Assembly (NCBI GenBank): GCA_022393335.1
Contig: JAJEKB010020415.1
Span: forward strand, 463,795 to 527,794
Origin: Macrotrachela quadricornifera
Taxonomy: Eukaryota > Rotifera > Eurotatoria > Philodinida > Philodinidae
Reading direction: 5' to 3'
DNA: 64,000 nucleotides
Part shown: in pieces, positions 1 through 13,622 of the stretch
How the letters are laid out: each line of letters begins with the position of its first letter
Numbering within the stretch: the first letter of the stretch is position 1
Notes under the pieces: generated by a model
The model's input: the letters and a program-made list of their open reading frames with translations, nothing else
Databases searched by the model: none
Told to the model about the DNA's origin: nothing
Translations under genes and position numbers: made by a program

Positions 1-1475
1 CAACACGTAACATATCAGATGGTTCATTTGATGATAATGATGATGTTCGAGATATTGATAATGATTCAATTTCATCAATAAGAATTATAACAAATGTTAA
101 TGGATCATAACATATTCTTGTTATATCATCAAAAAATCTTGATAAATTATGTGATGATTCAGAAAACCATTTTGAAAATAATGAACCAGCATTTAATTCA
201 TAAAAATAAAATCGTGAAAATAATTCTTTCATTCGAATTGATACTTTTTGTGCTAAACCTTTACATAATGTTGTTTTACCACAACCTTATAAGAAAAATA
301 AATACAAATTCAGATACTGAGTACTGGCTTGTATCAAAAATTCTTAAAACTATTTTACATTCATGTTATTATACGAATTCAGTACTACATCTGATTGAAA
401 AACTTGAGCAAACCTTTATATTTTTGGTATGTTCCAAGTATTAAAAACGAATTTTAAAATACAAAATATTTCCTAAATTTTATCTAAAAAATACTGATCT
501 ATTCGACTGTTCATAATTATTAAGAAAATGACAGTTGTCAGAACCCTTGTTAATAAGTGATAATTATTATCAAAAATGAAAAATTGAGATGTTACCATCC
601 TGTAGGCAGTATTTCCGTAAAAGAAATTCTTTTTTTTTCTTTTAGATCATATCATAATTGTAGGTCGGGTCAAAAGAATATATATTAATTTCAAAGTATA
701 ATAAAAAAAAAACAAAATCTCACCAGGTGGTCCATAAAGAAGAATTGTTTGATTACAATGAATAACAGTTCTATCAATATTAGCTTTATCAAATCTAATA
801 ACAGTAAAAACATATTGCATTAATTGAGATTTTAATGGTAAATCAAATTCAAGTGTTTCCCAAAGTGATTCAAATTGATAATGAGGTAAAGACCATCGAC
901 AACCTAAATTTTGTTTTTCTCCTTCATTTGTTATTTCATGAATAAATGGATGATCATCTTTTGTTTTATATAAAATAATATTCATTGAATTAATTTCTTT
1001 TGTTTTTATTTTATTTTCTTCAAAATCTCCAATATAGATTTTATTAACATATTCATTAAGAAATGGTTCAGTTAGAAATGAATTAAATATTAATGAACGA
1101 TTTAATTCATCTATAATTAAAAAAAAAAAAAAAGAATTTCTTTTTTTTTCTTTATATTTAAAAATAAAAATAAAAACCTTGTTTTTGAACAAATTGATAA
1201 ACTTGATGTGCAAGTTGATCAAGTAAATTTTCTGGTAATATACGACAATTAACTTCAGTAAAAAATCCATTTGCAAATGCTTGAGCTAATAATGGAATTG
1301 CTTTTTGAATTTGTTCATTTTTAAAATGAGTTTTTTCAATAGAAATTCCATCATTATGACCATCTAAAGATATTTTTAATTTATTTATTTTTGATCGAGA
1401 TGATTTTTTAGATTTTTGATTTCGTTTATTTATTTTATTTTGTGTTGAAGATGTTACTGACATTGTTTCTCGCAT
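1..1475 (-). CDS. TRIP13: TRIP13/Pch2 AAA+ ATPase (3' part outside window)
   Basis: Exons on the minus strand: 1475-1178, 1110-724 and 285 to beyond position 1; introns of 67 and 438 bp are GT-AG and keep frame. The second junction rebuilds the Walker A motif GPPGCGKT, and exon 3 has Walker B as IILIDEIES and the family segment SLFSKWFSES. The pre-ATPase region carries the TRIP13-type F-x-EPFL and LWETLEFD segments. Known role of the family: remodelling of HORMA proteins (MAD2, HORMADs) in the spindle checkpoint and in meiotic axis control. A HORMA remodeller fits a mitotic role even in a lineage without conventional meiosis (inference). The start is ATG 1475; ATG 1463, four codons in, is an alternative. 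The N-terminus is Lys/Ser-rich. Sensor regions and C-terminus lie outside the window. Confidence 0.93.
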
Positions 1476-3591
1476 ATTTAGATTTAAATCATAAATGAAT
1501 AATAACTAATAGAAATTAATAAAATATTTATTCAAATACGCGCCTTTTTATTTTAAATAAAAAAAATTCGAATTATATTACGAATATTTTGTTTATTTTT
1601 CAAAGGCATTCGAAATAACTAATCTATCTAGAAGATTTATGTCTTTATTGTATACTCAAATTGTAGCTAATTATTGATGCAGAATGAATGAAGGAAGATG
1701 ATGACACGAACAAATAAGTATGTCACGATGCATCGGATGTAGCAAATTTATGATCTTTACTGTCATTTATGTCACTAGTGTATCGTAAAAGCCATTTATA
1801 GAATAGATATTTAATGAATTAGAATTAAAGCACATATTTTGCACTTTTTGTTCTCCAAGGATGAAAGACATATTTGGCATATTTAAAACATTATTAATTA
1901 TGAACCGATTGATTGCTATAATATAAGTTATTTTAAACAAGAAAATTTTATAATAAGATTTACTCATTGATTTTCAATTTAAATTTTATTATAATTTTCT
2001 TAGTCTTATGTTGACAAAGATCGAACAGTAAATATTAAATCTAGAGTAGAAATTGTTTTTTTATTTTTGTCCACTTTAATTGAATATATGCACTCGTTGA
2101 ACGATCATTATCGAAAATCATAAAGGTCAGAAAAACAAGTTAAGGTCAATATAATTCTATATAGCTACCATATGCATAACTTCAGAAATTTATACTAAAA
2201 AACCTATAAGTCACGTTAGAACAATTCAAAAAGAAAACATTATCTTCAATATAAACATAAATAAATACTTTTTATAAATTGATTTAATTCGTTGCAATAC
2301 TTTTTCTACATATTTCTCTCTTATATTTATGTATATATATATCACAGAATATCGATAGCACGTATGAAATGGTTATCTGTAACACTGTTCTATGTTAATA
2401 TACGCTTATAATTGACAACAGTGATATATATATTGGAGAAGATAAATTGCTGACACAATACAAAGGATAAAAGATATAGATATAGAATAAGGACATATTA
2501 AAGAAGGCTATTTAACAAATAATAAATATTCTTATTTATTTTATACTTATTCTAATCTAATTCTTATTTTTCTCTATTTCAATATATATTCGAATAAAAG
2601 ATAGACTATATAGAATCATTTTTATTGATGGTAGTATAGTTCTATTGTATTAACTGTTCTTGTCAACATTTATTATTGAAAACTTCTTTATTTAGCTGAA
2701 CCAAGTAGAAATATTCAATTAGTTTTTTTTTCTCTGTTAAACAATAATAATTTTATTTATCATAGATGTCATATATACAAAAAAAAAAAAGAATCTTGAT
2801 AATTTTTTCTTGAAGAAATTTTACAAACATTTATATGCAGATATACAATTCGATATAAAAAGAATAAAAAATGCTATTAATTCTACTTGTATTATTCCTA
2901 AAGTTTTTTTTTGTCATTCTCTCAGATATAAAGAATATTTGACATGTATTTTTCTTATCTGAGACTAGAGAGGGTGATAAATTGATAAATTTTATATGTA
3001 AATTGGTTAAGTAAATTTTTCGATTATATTCGATAATTAACTTTCACAAAATGAATTTATTTTTAAAATATATTATCAATCTTAGAGATATCTTTTTAAT
3101 GTTCGGATAAAATCTGTTGTTAATAAGAACATATATATGAACTGATTTTTTTTTTCTTATAATATAAAATCTAATTTATATCTATAAATTAATAATAGAT
3201 TAAAGCTGAAATTTGATAATAGAATCGATAATTTCATTCTTTTTTTTTCCTTTATTAATTAAAATGTTCAATGAACAGTATTATGTTCATATGTCAAATT
3301 GAATATAATATTTCTCTCGATGATCAAACAAATCCTAAACAATAAACATTGTCGAATGTCATGTTATTAGAAATGTATCACTACATACATTATTTCTATT
3401 AATCAATGTGCCCATGTGTTTTTCATATGTCTTTTCCTTATTCAAAGATCATCCAACATACTATATTCATTAATTATTCGGTTAGATGATGATGATCAAT
3501 CGAATAACAATCACATTATTTATCTGTTGTGTTATTTATTTTAAAAATAAATTTTTTTTTTATTTATTTAAATAAAACAACAAGAATGATT
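1476..3591. other. Intergenic, no gene seen
   Basis: Very AT-rich DNA between the TRIP13 start and the GPCR 3' end. The only open frame of note (minus, 1767-1967, 66 codons) has no recognisable motif and no splice partner. It should contain the TRIP13 promoter, but no clear TATA box was seen. Confidence 0.6.
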
Positions 3592-5338
3592 TCATCGTGA
3601 AAAAGTTAAATATTTTATACAAGATCGGAATAATTTAACATAAGCTCGTCGATATTTAATTTGTATAAATGGATAAAGAAATGGATTACATGTTGAATTC
3701 ATCCATAATAACCAAAATGATATTTCAAATATAATATTTGATATATTTACACCAGCTGTTGATGCTGTTGCACAAATAACATAAGGAAATAAAAATATAA
3801 GAAAAACAATAACAAGAATAAATAAAGATCGTGCAGCTTTTCTATCACGAATTATTCGTGATTGTCCTTGTCTATATGTTCGACATTTATTTCTTGATTT
3901 ATTTGATAAATTTATTTCATCTAATATTGGTCTTGATACTTCAAATTCACTTTCAATTTGATATTCAATAAATGAATCATTACAATAATTACGTGAAACA
4001 GAATAATTAACATTTGTTGATTGTCGAGATAAAAATAGAATTGGTGATGATTTCGGAGATTTTTTTAAACTTTTTTTATATAAATAATTATTTCGTGAAG
4101 ATATTTTTCTATAAAACAAAAAAAATTTAAATAAAACAAAACAAACTAATCTATTAAATATACTTATTTAAAGATTTTTTCGAACTACTTGATGATAAAT
4201 ATGTAATTGTATTTTGAGATTTATTCTTATATTTATTAAATAAATCCGGAAGATTTTTATTTGATGAAGTTGTTTGAATAATATTTTCATTTTCTTCAAG
4301 TATTATTGATGGACAACGTTCTATTGAATTTATTTTCTGTTTAGATAATATTGACATATGTTGATCATCTTCCGCGGTATCTTTACTTGTTCCTAATGGA
4401 GATGAAACAATATTTTCTTCTTTCCCTTTTATTATACATTGACTAAATGACATAAAACGACTCATTTTTCTACTACGTCTCCATATATTTAACATTATTA
4501 ACATATTAAGTACACATAATACAATAAATGGCCAAATAAAATAATTAAATTGTGCTATTAACATATATATAAATGAATTATTATAATCACCTGAACAATC
4601 ACTACGAGTCATATTTGTTATATTAGTTTTTTTATCAAATAAACTTAATAACCATATACCAGGAGCAAAATTTACTAAAATAAATCTTAATTCCATTTAG
4701 GTTTTTTTTTGTTTTTAATAATTTCTGACTTACTAAAAGAAAGACACCAAACAGCTCCCATTACTAAATAAACAAAATGTTGTTTGACGTATTTTCGATA
4801 AGATATGGGATAAGCAATAGACCAATAACGATTAATACTTATCGCTACAATATTAATAACACTTGCCATTGTTGCAACATCATCCATTGTAACCTATTCA
4901 TACATTGATTATTTATTAATCAATCAATTATTTTAATCGAGTATATTTACCCAGATTTTACAAAAAAGACGTCCAAATGGCCATGATTGTGTTATACTAA
5001 ATCGCAAGAGAATAACAAAAGATTATGAAATATTTAATAAAAAAACAAACCTGAATGGAATATAAAATGGAATACAGAAAAACCCAACAAGAAAATCGGC
5101 AATTGCCATATTTAATATAAAATAATCTTTTTTTTTATTTAAACAAAAAGAAATTAATTTAAAAAATTTTTTTTGATCAAATATAATTACCATTAATTGT
5201 ACGTAATTTATTGTCACAATAAAAAGCCAAAAGTACAACAATATTTCCAAGAGCTGTTATTAAAGCAATAAGACTTAAACAAATTCCAATAAAAATAGAT
5301 ATAATGATTGATGATGAGTTTGTTATTGTCATTGTCAT
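3592..5338 (-). CDS. Aminergic-type class A GPCR (histamine H3/muscarinic-like)
   Basis: Six exons: 5338-5191, 5126-5051, 4996-4951, 4893-4734, 4674-4164, 4108-3592; total 1458 nt, 485 aa. Seven hydrophobic segments are spread over them. Recognisable features: TM2 NMAIADFLVG; the conserved Cys before TM3 (RLFCKIW); Asp3.32 in TMDDVAT, expected in amine receptors; a long Ser/Lys-rich third intracellular loop of about 190 residues; and TM7 SFWLLWMNSTCNPFLYP followed by RRAYVKLF, closest to my memory of histamine H3 receptors. Oddities: the DRY motif is NRY, and the TM6 toggle Trp6.48 is Leu (FLFPY instead of CWxPY). The start is the first in-frame ATG; the short N-terminus has an NSS glycosylation site. 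The exact ligand cannot be assigned. Confidence 0.88.
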
Positions 5339-6602
5339 CGTTATATCAGCAAAGGACAACTGTTGAAGGATACATTAGTTTCTATTTTTATTCAAAAAAA
5401 AAAAAAAAAAATTGTTATTAATAATCAATCATTAATGCAAATATTTCTTATTATGAAAATAAAAAAATTGTGTTCGTTATAATATGTAAAAATAAAAAAA
5501 AGAATGAATAATTACTAACTAAAAGTTCGACTGTTCGGAAGACATCCGTTTTTTAACAAACGGAAACAAGAATCGACTTTAACGCTAATTTAACTCAACA
5601 GGATTCTTGTTTTTTTTTTTTTTGACTTTATTTATACTTGACAAGAGCTGTACTTAACAACATAATGATTATTTTTTTTATTTTCTCAAGATATTTTCCA
5701 GTAAATTCTTTTCTCTTCTTCTTCTTCTTTTTTTTTAATAAAATATAATTAAAGAAGATAATTCATTACCTTGTTTAAATTGAAAAATTTTCATTTTTTT
5801 AAGGGGATAAAATATTTTGCTTGATAATATAAAAAGAATTTAATTAGATAAGATGATCAACGGTTGTCGTTTTTTTCTCTCCACTTTAATTCATTGTCAT
5901 AATCGGTTAATCATGTCTTCGAGCGTTCCATCAATCTATCTTGTTAACTTTGGCAGTTGTCGCTTCTTACAAAGACAACTAATATGACCAATATATTTCG
6001 TCTAGAAAAGACCTTTTCCTTGGTTCTCTCTCTCTCTCTCTCTCTCTCGTTCTTTCTCTGAGTTTGTTCGACTGGAAAATAAGATGAGGCCTACAGTACT
6101 AAGTGCACTTTATTTTCTTGTTATCGACCGGAACTAAAACTATATTGTAAAAGTGATTTCCTCCTGTCATATCTACAGTTTTCATCAACTAAATCTTTCT
6201 CTTCACAATTGTCTTTTAGTCTAGCATAAACAATTTGATCTACTTTTTTTTTTCGTTGTATCAAAGATAGATATAACTCTATCAATAGAACAAAAAAAAG
6301 AATCGTTCGATTCCCTTTTTTTTTCTTGTTTTTCTGTTTATCAATAGATGTCATGTGTTAACTGAATAGAAATGATAATTCATTAATGACATCTATTTTA
6401 TTATTTTCAATAAAATAAAAAACAAAAAACAAATTCATATTTAAAAAGCTGAAATATAAAAAAAGAAAATAATTTTTTTTAATCTTTATTTCTTTAAATA
6501 ATAAACTGAATCATCATCATCTTGCGAAAGAAAGACAGATTGATCAATCAATACATTTATTTACGTATTCCTAAATCAAAAGAAAACAAGAGTAAAGAAA
6601 AA
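5339..6602. promoter_or_regulatory. Divergent intergenic region between GPCR and LRRC47
   Basis: About 1.26 kb separate the two starts, so it presumably carries both promoters (inference). It contains poly-A/T tracts and a (TC)12 microsatellite at 6025-6048. The minus-strand open frame 6121-6354 is low-complexity and judged non-coding. No TATA box was convincingly seen. Confidence 0.45.
6025..6048. repeat. (TC)12 microsatellite
   Basis: Twelve perfect TC dinucleotides, followed by more imperfect pyrimidine sequence to about 6060. It lies in the divergent promoter region. Confidence 0.9.
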
Positions 6603-8492
6603 ATGGTTTGGCCTGAAGTTGAACAAGCATTATCAAATCATCGTTATGAATTAGTTTTATCTGGTGAGAAAATAAATAAACGTTTAGAAGAAAAAAATGA
6701 ATTAGATCCAACAATATGGACATTAAAACGATTAAATTTTCTTGAAATAAGTCAATGTTCATTACTTGAAACATTACCTAATGATATAAGTAAATTAATT
6801 AATTTATCAACATTAACATTAACATTAAATAAATTATCTAATTTACCAAATCAAATAAAATATCTTGAAAATCTTCGTCATTTAAATTTATCAAATAATC
6901 AATTAATTAAATTAGATGAAGATTTATTTTTAAATTTAAATCATTTAGAAACATTAAATTTAAGTAATAATTTATTAGAAGAATTACCAAAATTTTCATC
7001 AGAAAATAATAAAAAACTAGCAATAGTTAATTTATCACATAATCATTTACAAATCTTACCAGATTTTCCATCTGAATTAGAAAATCTTTCACATATTGAT
7101 TTATCATCAAATAAATTTCAAGATTTTCCAAATACATTATTACAATTACATTCATTAAAATATATTATTATTGATTCAAATCAATTAAAAGAAATTCCAT
7201 GTGAATTAAGTCAATTACATAAATTAAAAGGTTTTTTTGTTTTTTATTAATTAATCGATTTTATTTATAATTTTAATTTTATATATAGAACTTAAATTTA
7301 AATTAAATCCATTAAAAGATAATCGATTAAAAAAATTAATGGAACAAGATAAATTAAAAGCTGTTTTAGAATATTTATCTAAACAATGGAATGAACAACA
7401 AAAATCTACAGGAAAAAATCCTCCACAAAAACAACAACAACAACAACAACAAATAAAACAAAATATTGAAATTCAAGATAAAATTGAAATATTACATTTT
7501 GATCATCCAGGAGATTTAAAAGGAAAACAAAGTTTGTTATTTTATTTGATCTGATTTTTTTTATTAATTTTTCTTTTTAGTTACAATTTTACCTCGAGTT
7601 ATTAATATTCGTCCTCATATATTATGTTGTATCGTTCGTAATATTGATTTATCAACACCAGGAAATTTAAAAAAATTTTTAAATCTACAAGTAAATTAAA
7701 TAATCTCATATAGATTATATTTATTCGTTTTTTTTTGTTAAGAATGAACTTCATGATGATATATGTCAAAAACGAACATTAGCAACAATTGGTACACATG
7801 ATTTATCATTAATATCAGGAAATTTAGTTTATGATGCACGTAATCCAGATGAAATAGGCCTTATACCACTTGGTAAAGGTTCAAAATTAGTTTCAGCTAG
7901 AGATTTTTATGATCAATTATGTCGAGATGCTGAACATGAAAGAAAATTAAAAAAACGAAATCAACTTTCAGGTCTTCATAAGTTAGTTTATTAAGATTTT
8001 ATTTAAAAAAATAAAATCTTCTTTTTTTGTTTATTTATTATCTAAAAAAAAAGATATTTAACATTATTACAAGATCAAAATGAATTTCCTTGTTTATCTG
8101 ATCAAGATCGTTATGTTATATCACTTCCACCATTAACAAATGCTGAACGAAGCAAAGTTAATATTCCTTTTTTTTAAAAAATTAAAATAAAAATTTGTTT
8201 TTTTTTTGTTAAATTTAAGTTAAGTCAAACAAGTGAATCAATATTAATTGAAATAACATCTGGACATTCAATGGATATATGTCGTCGTGTTATGGATTCA
8301 TTATTACAACAAATGATTGAACTTGAATTAGGAAAAAAACAAATCGATTCAAATATTCGACAAATTTTAATATTACAACAAGTGAAAATTGTTGATGAAA
8401 AAGGACAATTAAAAACAACATATCCATCACGTACTGATCTTGATTGGAATGATACATATAAAAAACCTATTCTTATTGAAAGATTATCATAA
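6603..8492 (+). CDS. LRRC47: Leucine-rich repeat protein LRRC47 (B3/B4 tRNA-binding domain)
   Basis: Six exons: 6603-7230, 7289-7531, 7581-7690, 7743-7981, 8054-8156, 8220-8492; 1596 nt, 531 aa. All junctions are GT-AG and in frame. The N-terminal half has about seven LRRs (LxxLxLSxNxL). A Lys/Gln linker with a run of seven Gln follows. The C-terminal half matches the LRRC47 B3/B4-like domain: GNLKKFL, LHDDICQKRT, a segment ISGNLVYDARNP, then SGLHKYL and a final VVDxxGxLKxxYPS-type segment. Family role: poorly defined; B3/B4 domains are related to the editing domain of Phe-tRNA synthetase beta. ATG 6603 gives the family N-terminus (MVWPE); the in-frame stretch upstream has no ATG. Confidence 0.93.
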
Positions 8493-8597
8493 TTTTAAAA
8501 AGAGAATAAAAAAAAAAAATTTTTTTCTTTTCCTTTTTTGTTTTGATTTTGTTGTTTTGACATTTTAGATAATAAAATGAAATAGAATAGACGAGAA

Positions 8598-9921
8598 ATG
8601 AATTCTCGTCGATATAATAATTCAATGTCGAATTCAGAATATAGAATTGATTTAACAACATTAAATAATATTGAAAATGTTGAAACACTTGGAGAAGAAA
8701 TTATTCATCAAACACAATTAACAACATCACAGCCACAACCACAACCACCACCACCAACAACACCAAATGATATTAATAATGATCATCTTCATCAATTAAT
8801 TAATTTATTAAAAGATAATTTAACATCAACATTTCCTTTTGCACTTATTCTTATTCTTAAAGCTTTTTATGAACATTCAGCTGGTAAATCTATTTGAAGA
8901 TGTAGAATATCATTATCGAAAACTAAATTCTTTTATTTATTCTAAGGTATATTAATGGTAATATTCTTTTCTGCAAGTATATATCATGCAAATACTGTTT
9001 TAGTTCATCAAGCTGCTTTGAAAGTAATAAAAACAAATTTTTTTTTGTTATATTTATATAAAATTGAAATGAAATTTTTTCAGTCATCTCGTAAATTATG
9101 GCCAATTATTCGAGTGATAATAATTCTTGTACTTTCTTTAGTATTATTTCTTTATTTATTTCGTCAAGATAAATTTTATTTATGTTTAATATTTGCTCGT
9201 CCATCTTATACAAATTGGGATATATGGACACTTCTATGGGTACTTTATTCAACATTTTGTATTGTTAAGTAAGTTAAATTAAAATATAAAAAAAAAAATT
9301 TTTTTTATTTTATTTTAATATAAATTTAAGAATGATGGTAATGATATTAAAAGGTTTATTAATTATAATTCCATTAAATAGTGATAAAGGAAAATATTGT
9401 TTAACATATCGTAAACGTGGATCATATTTTTCATTATTAGAATATTTATCTCAATTTTATATAAGTATATTAACAATTCGTCCATGGATACATTTTATAA
9501 CGGATAATAATCAAGGACATGCTTTATTTTCATCATTTCTACTTTTTTTTTATATAACTATTAAATTATTTAATTTATATAAATCAATATTACAATTACG
9601 TCAATCAATAAATGAAGTATTTCAAACACTTCCTTTTCCATCAGCATCAATAAATGAATTAAGAGAAACAATGTGTCCGATTTGTCAATCAGAATATCAA
9701 GATCCTATTATATTAACATGCAAAGTAAATTTATTTTTATTTTCTTTTTTATTGAATAATATATATATATATATTGTGTATATTAGCATGTATTTTGTGA
9801 AGAATGTGTAACATCATGGCTTGATCGAAATGCCTCATGTCCACTATGTCGATGTAAATTACCAATAGGACAAGCAAATTTTCGTGATGGATTTACTTCA
9901 GGATATCTTATTTGGTACTAA
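8598..9921 (+). CDS. RNFT1/RNFT2-type transmembrane RING E3 ubiquitin ligase
   Basis: Five exons: 8598-8883, 8947-9023, 9084-9268, 9331-9724, 9787-9921; 1077 nt, 358 aa. It has a disordered Pro/Gln N-terminus, about five or six hydrophobic segments, then a C-terminal RING-HC split by the last intron: CPIC, a Cys before the junction, HVFCEEC, CPLC. The order TM bundle then RING then about 20 residues matches RNFT1/RNFT2. Family role: ER-membrane E3 ligase linked to ER-associated protein degradation. It starts 105 bp after LRRC47 on the same strand. RNFT1 and RNFT2 cannot be separated by eye. Confidence 0.9.
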
Positions 9922-10180
9922 ACTATTTCTTTTCTTTTTATTTTAAATAAAATTATAGAAAAAAAAATAATATTAATAATGAATTGATCTTATATTAATT
10001 ATTTTATGAAAAAATATTTCATTAACGCATTTTGTATTTTACGAAATAAATATGTAACGAAATTCATTTTTCTAATATTATAGAATTTAATCTTTCTTTC
10101 TTGTTTACTTTTCTTATTAATAAATCTTGGTCATAATTCTATTCTTTCTTAGAATCAGTATAGCGCAATCGAATTTGTTT

Positions 10181-10592
10181 TGTGGAACTCACATATAAAA
10201 AATGTGAGTGTAAGTTTTAAGTCGAAGTTTTGCGGCTCCCCTCCCCTCCCCCCCTCCATTACAAGCAGGCACGATACAGAAATTGGTTCCTATGTTTATT
10301 TATCTGCAGGGCTGTCGCGACCGGGGAGGAGGGGGGATGCCTCCCCCAATCTTGAGAAATTTTCTTTTTTTTGCTCGACAATTTTTAAAAAATTTTCAGA
10401 AATCCTTCAAAAATTTCTAAAATTCTCCAAAAATCTCGACAAATTTTTAGTAAATCTGTAATTTTTTTTTCAAAATTTCGATAATTTATAGACACTTTAA
10501 AAAAAATTTTTGTCCCCTCTCCAATCTTTCGCCCCTCGCGACAGCCCTGTTTATCTGAGGCTCAATTGTTTAAAAATATGTGAGTTCCACAT
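10181..10592. mobile_element. Outer MITE-like repeat interrupted by a hAT MITE
   Basis: The ends TGTGGAACTCACATAT (from 10181) and its reverse complement (to 10592) are inverted. The left end also forms a short hairpin (CTCACAT/ATGTGAG). A related sequence recurs at 39748, so this is a dispersed family. The target-site duplication was not resolved. Confidence 0.6.
10307..10549. mobile_element. Non-autonomous hAT MITE (243 bp) with 8-bp TSD
   Basis: Perfect 14-bp terminal inverted repeats (CAGGGCTGTCGCGA) flank 243 bp. The direct repeat TTTATCTG occurs immediately outside both ends (10299-10306 and 10550-10557), an 8-bp duplication typical of hAT elements. It is inserted inside the outer repeat. 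No coding capacity. Confidence 0.9.
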
Positions 10593-10866
10593 TTTAGTCC
10601 CAAAGGGACTGCGCTGACAAGCTTTTTCACTTAAATAAAAACTTTGAATGAATTACAGTTTTAAAAAAAACATTGTAGCAGGCATTCGTTTTAAGTATTT
10701 TGCACCTAAGCAACACTATGGGAGTCCTTTAAAAGAGCTTCGAAGCATAGCGCAGACTAAGATTCTTAGTCTCGTTTTTTCTTGAGAGAATATTTTATTC
10801 ATACTTATATTTGTTTAGTTCTGTTACTTATAAAAGAAAAGAATAGGAAGAAGAAAAAAGTGACAC

Positions 10867-13622
10867 ATGTTGTTTTTTATTTACCTTGGTTTTTTCCAAA
10901 TTGATGACAATTTCGAAAAATTTTCTTTATTATTCATAAAAATGATGGAAGAAAATTCTGATGAAAGATTTATATGTATTTGGCTTGATAATCAATTAAT
11001 TCGATCAGAAGATTATATTGATGCTCAAGATGAACTTCGAAGTTATATTAAAAATTTTCAATCATTTAATAATTCAAATGAATGTATAGATTTTATTACT
11101 GATATAATAGATAAAAAAGTATTTTTAATTACTTCAAATATATTAGGTAAAATTCTTGTACCATTAATTTATTTATGTGAACAAATTGATTCAATTTATA
11201 TATTTAATATAAATAAATCATCAAATAATGATTGGACTAAAGATTATAAAAAAATAAAAGGTATTTATCATGATTTTAAATTAATATGTAAACAATTTAA
11301 ATATGATAAAAATGAATATGAAAATGATCCAATATCAATATCATTTATTTCATCAACAGATATTAATTCTCATGATATTAAACGACAAGATCCATCATTT
11401 ATGTATTTTCAATTATTAAAAGAAATTATTTTAAATGATTGTCTTATGGAATCTGAAGAAGAAACAAAAAATGATATGTTAAATTATTGTCGAAAAATTT
11501 ATTCCGATAATATAATTAATTTAGATATAATAAATCAATTTGAAAAAGATTTTATACCTGAACTTTCAATTTATTGGTATACAAAAGAATGTTTTCTTTA
11601 TAAAATATTAAATAAAGCATTATGGACATTACAAACAGATATACTTTATAAATTACGATATTTTCTTCGTCATCTTTATCAACAAATATTATCTCAAGCT
11701 GAAATTCAACGTCAAAATTTATCATCAATGATTGTTTATCGTGGTCAAAATATGTCATTAAATCAAATAGAAAAATTAAAAGAAAATCTTGGTGGTTTTC
11801 TTTCATTTAATAATTTTTTATCAACATCACTTAAACGAGATATAGCTTTAAATTTTCTTTGGGGATCTGATATTGGTGTTTTATTTGAAATACATATTGA
11901 TCCAACTATACAAAATTTTCCTATTATTAATATTGAAAATATATCTTATTTAGAAAAAACAGATTGTGAACAAGAACTTCTTTTTATAATTGGAAGTGTT
12001 TTTCGTATTATTCGGATAGATAAACATAAAAATTATTATTCTGTTCAATTAATATTAAGTAATGATATTGATCAACAATTATCTGAATATACAAAACGTA
12101 CTCGAGAAAGTACTCGTTCACCTCATTCATTTTTATCACTTTTAAAATTAATGAATGAATTATCTGAATATAGTAGTGTAGATAAATTTGCTCAAATACT
12201 TCATGATGATATTGGATTATCTACTAATCCATTACTACTTGGTGCTGTTCATCATATATTCGGTTTAATTTATTATTCTCGAGGACAATATAAAGAATCA
12301 TTAGAACATTCTCATAAAGCACTTAATATTAATTCAAGTTATCTACCAGCTAATCATATTATGTTAACACCAACATATAATAATATTGGTTGTGTACATT
12401 TAGCACGAAATGAATATAATAAAGCATTAGAATTTCAACAATTAGCTTTAGATTGTCAATTAAATTCAGGAGAAACTAATGTATCATTAATTATTCTATA
12501 TACAAATAATATTGGAAAAATCTATGGTCATCAAGAAAAATATAGTGAATCTATCGTACAACATAAACGTGCACTTCAATTACAAATAGAATCTTTAGGT
12601 GAAAATGATCCATCAATTAAAGATACTTATAATCTAATTAGTACAATGTATCAAAATCAGGGTGATTTCAAACAAGCTAGTTAGTTATTTATTAGTTTTA
12701 AATTTTATTATTTTGTTTTTTTTTATTTTAATTAGATTTCTATCGTGAAAAAGCTGTTTCATTACAAAAAAAAACTTCGGAATTAGATCCATCAATATCA
12801 GCTGATTTTTCAATAGAAAATGGAACTACTTGTCTTTCAAAAAATCAATATCAAGATGCATTAAATCATTTTAAACATGCACTTAATATTCAACAACAAT
12901 ATTTTTTACCAAATCATCCATCAATAGCTAAGACTTATAATCATATTGCTTCGACATATGATAAACAAGATCAATTTGAAGATGCATTACAATATTATAA
13001 TAAAGCATTAGATATTGAACAAATTTCATTATCTGATGATCATCTATCTATAGCTACTAGTTTTTTTAATGTTTCTAAGACTTATGTTAGTTTAAAACGT
13101 TGGTCAAATGCTTTGGAATATAGTCTAAAAGCAGTTGAACAATTGAAGAAAAAAATTCAAGTGGATATTAATACTCTAGCATCATTTATTCATTATGTTG
13201 GATATATTTATCATGAACAAGAACAATATCAAGAAGCATTAATCTATTATCAAGAAGCAAATGAATTATATAGTATGGATTTATTAGAAGATGATCCATC
13301 ATTATTTGCTGTTTATCATCGAACTGCTAGAACTTATTATCAATTAGAAATGTATAATGAAGCACTTATTTTCTATCAGAAAACATTTAATATTGGATTG
13401 AAAATATTACCAGATAATGAAAAACAAATTGCTACTATTTATCTTGATCTTTCTCACACTTATTTAGCATTAAAACAGTATGATGAATCATTAATTGCAA
13501 TTGAACAAGCAATTGAACAATTAAGAAAAACTTTACCAAATAATCATCCTGAAGTTGTTCAATATCGAGTTCATTTAGATATTGTTAAACAAAAACAACT
13601 ATCTAGAAACAATTACTATTGA
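10867..13622 (+). CDS. Arginine ADP-ribosyltransferase with C-terminal TPR array
   Basis: Two exons, 10867-12679 and 12736-13622; 2700 nt, 899 aa. An N-terminal region of about 200 residues starts with an ICIWLD-type strand and resembles the same region in the gene at 23-24.8 kb. The ART domain follows, with the R-S-E signature: Arg in YRGQ (about residue 292), FLSTS (about 317-321) and EQE (about 368-370). From about residue 455 there are roughly nine TPR units of the kinesin-light-chain/TPR_10/12 type (ALEYxxKALxI, NHPxIAxxYxN). Family role: mono-ADP-ribosylation of arginine using NAD+; the TPRs probably bind partners (inference). The start is uncertain: ATG 10942 or 10945 would remove about 25 hydrophobic residues and fits the family better. 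All catalytic residues are present. Confidence 0.88.

Larger units (their letters stand above)
9922..10866. other. Intergenic with nested MITEs
   Basis: Mostly occupied by the two nested repeats described separately. Downstream, 10754-10772 is a perfect 19-nt palindrome (arms of 9, centre T). An open frame at 10180-10461 runs across the MITE and is not a gene. Confidence 0.6.

Noticed and set aside
10180..10461. 93-codon open frame
   Set aside because: It reads through the ends of two MITEs.
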